A stretch of 64,000 nt of DNA from JADCRZ01 sp041751095 (GTDB taxonomy: Bacteria > Bacteroidota > Bacteroidia > Chitinophagales > Chitinophagaceae), in assembly GCA_041751095.1 (NCBI GenBank), contig JBGSYC010000206.1, forward strand, positions 38,374 to 102,373. The letters are read 5' to 3'. Both the position numbers and the translations under genes were made by a program. A model generated the notes under the pieces. That model did no database searches. It saw nothing but the letters and a program-made list of their open reading frames with translations, and was not told the origin of the DNA. Position 1 is the stretch's first letter. The number at the start of each line of letters is the position of its first letter. Below are positions 63,959 through 64,000 of this stretch, piece after piece.

Positions 63959-64000
63959 ATGAGCAAGTTATTAAAAAATTTCGTAGGCATTGACATTTCA
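63959..64000 (+). mobile_element. IS110-family recombinase gene, 5' end only
   Basis: The last 14 codons read MSKLLKNFVGIDIS up to the window edge. VGIDISK is the N-terminal signature of IS110-family DEDD transposases, where the first catalytic Asp follows VGID. The rest of the gene lies outside the window. A short N-terminal match is modest evidence. IS1111-type members share the same motif. Confidence 0.7.

Noticed and set aside
1..64000. CRISPR array, rRNA, prophage or replication origin
   Set aside because: No regularly spaced direct repeats, no rRNA-like text, no phage structural genes; dnaB stands without dnaA or origin boxes nearby.

Overview
The window looks like chromosome of a member of the Bacteroidota, most likely Chitinophagales/Chitinophagaceae. 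Evidence: SusC/SusD pair, several secreted proteins with type IX secretion (T9SS) C-terminal sorting domains, PA14/PKD modular surface proteins, TAnnTTTG-type -7 promoter boxes, a weak use of Shine-Dalgarno signals, and the gene sets pheT/coiled-coil/zapA/rny and tatA/gatA. Identification is from sequence reading only.

Layout. 0-20 kb is mostly housekeeping: tRNA-Leu, relA/spoT-type ppGpp enzyme, purA, an acidic/lysine-rich protein, pabB, a lytic transglycosylase, gatA, tatA, rplS, rny, zapA, a small coiled-coil protein, pheT, dnaB, rsmE, a TerC-family protein, pyrD. A candidate 6S RNA sits between zapA and rny. 19.8-20.6 kb holds a dispersed repeat and a decayed MntA/HepT toxin-antitoxin pair. 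20.6-32 kb carries a thiolase, a DUF1800/DUF1501 secreted pair, and two large PA14-rich secreted proteins (an alpha/beta-hydrolase and an SGNH hydrolase) separated by a tandem repeat. 31.9-32.6 kb is a small gene graveyard with an intact 51-codon ORF between a frameshifted gene and a truncated toxin-like gene.

32.6-43.7 kb: ABC exporter, YifB/ComM-like AAA+ protein, M1 aminopeptidase, small coiled-coil protein, short MutS-like ATPase, dihydroorotase, Wzi-like beta-barrel protein. 43.8-49.2 kb is a tightly packed five-gene operon: UbiA prenyltransferase, type III polyketide synthase, SAM methyltransferase, FAD oxidoreductase and an outer-membrane-type protein. It has the parts needed to make a modified (perhaps prenylated) phenolic lipid or quinone.

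49.4-54.7 kb: CoA-binding protein, metzincin-type secreted protease, YkuK-like RNase H-fold protein, a tandem pair of paralogues of unknown family, and a bicupin. 54.8-63.5 kb (minus strand): NTF2-like protein, Tat-exported enolase-superfamily enzyme, SusD, SusC and an M20 peptidase, a nutrient-uptake neighbourhood. The last 42 bases are the start of an IS110-type recombinase gene. The ~180 bases before it fold into two consecutive hairpins, each with a 10-bp basal stem and a large loop, as expected for a bridge RNA; this is the most interesting non-coding signal in the window.
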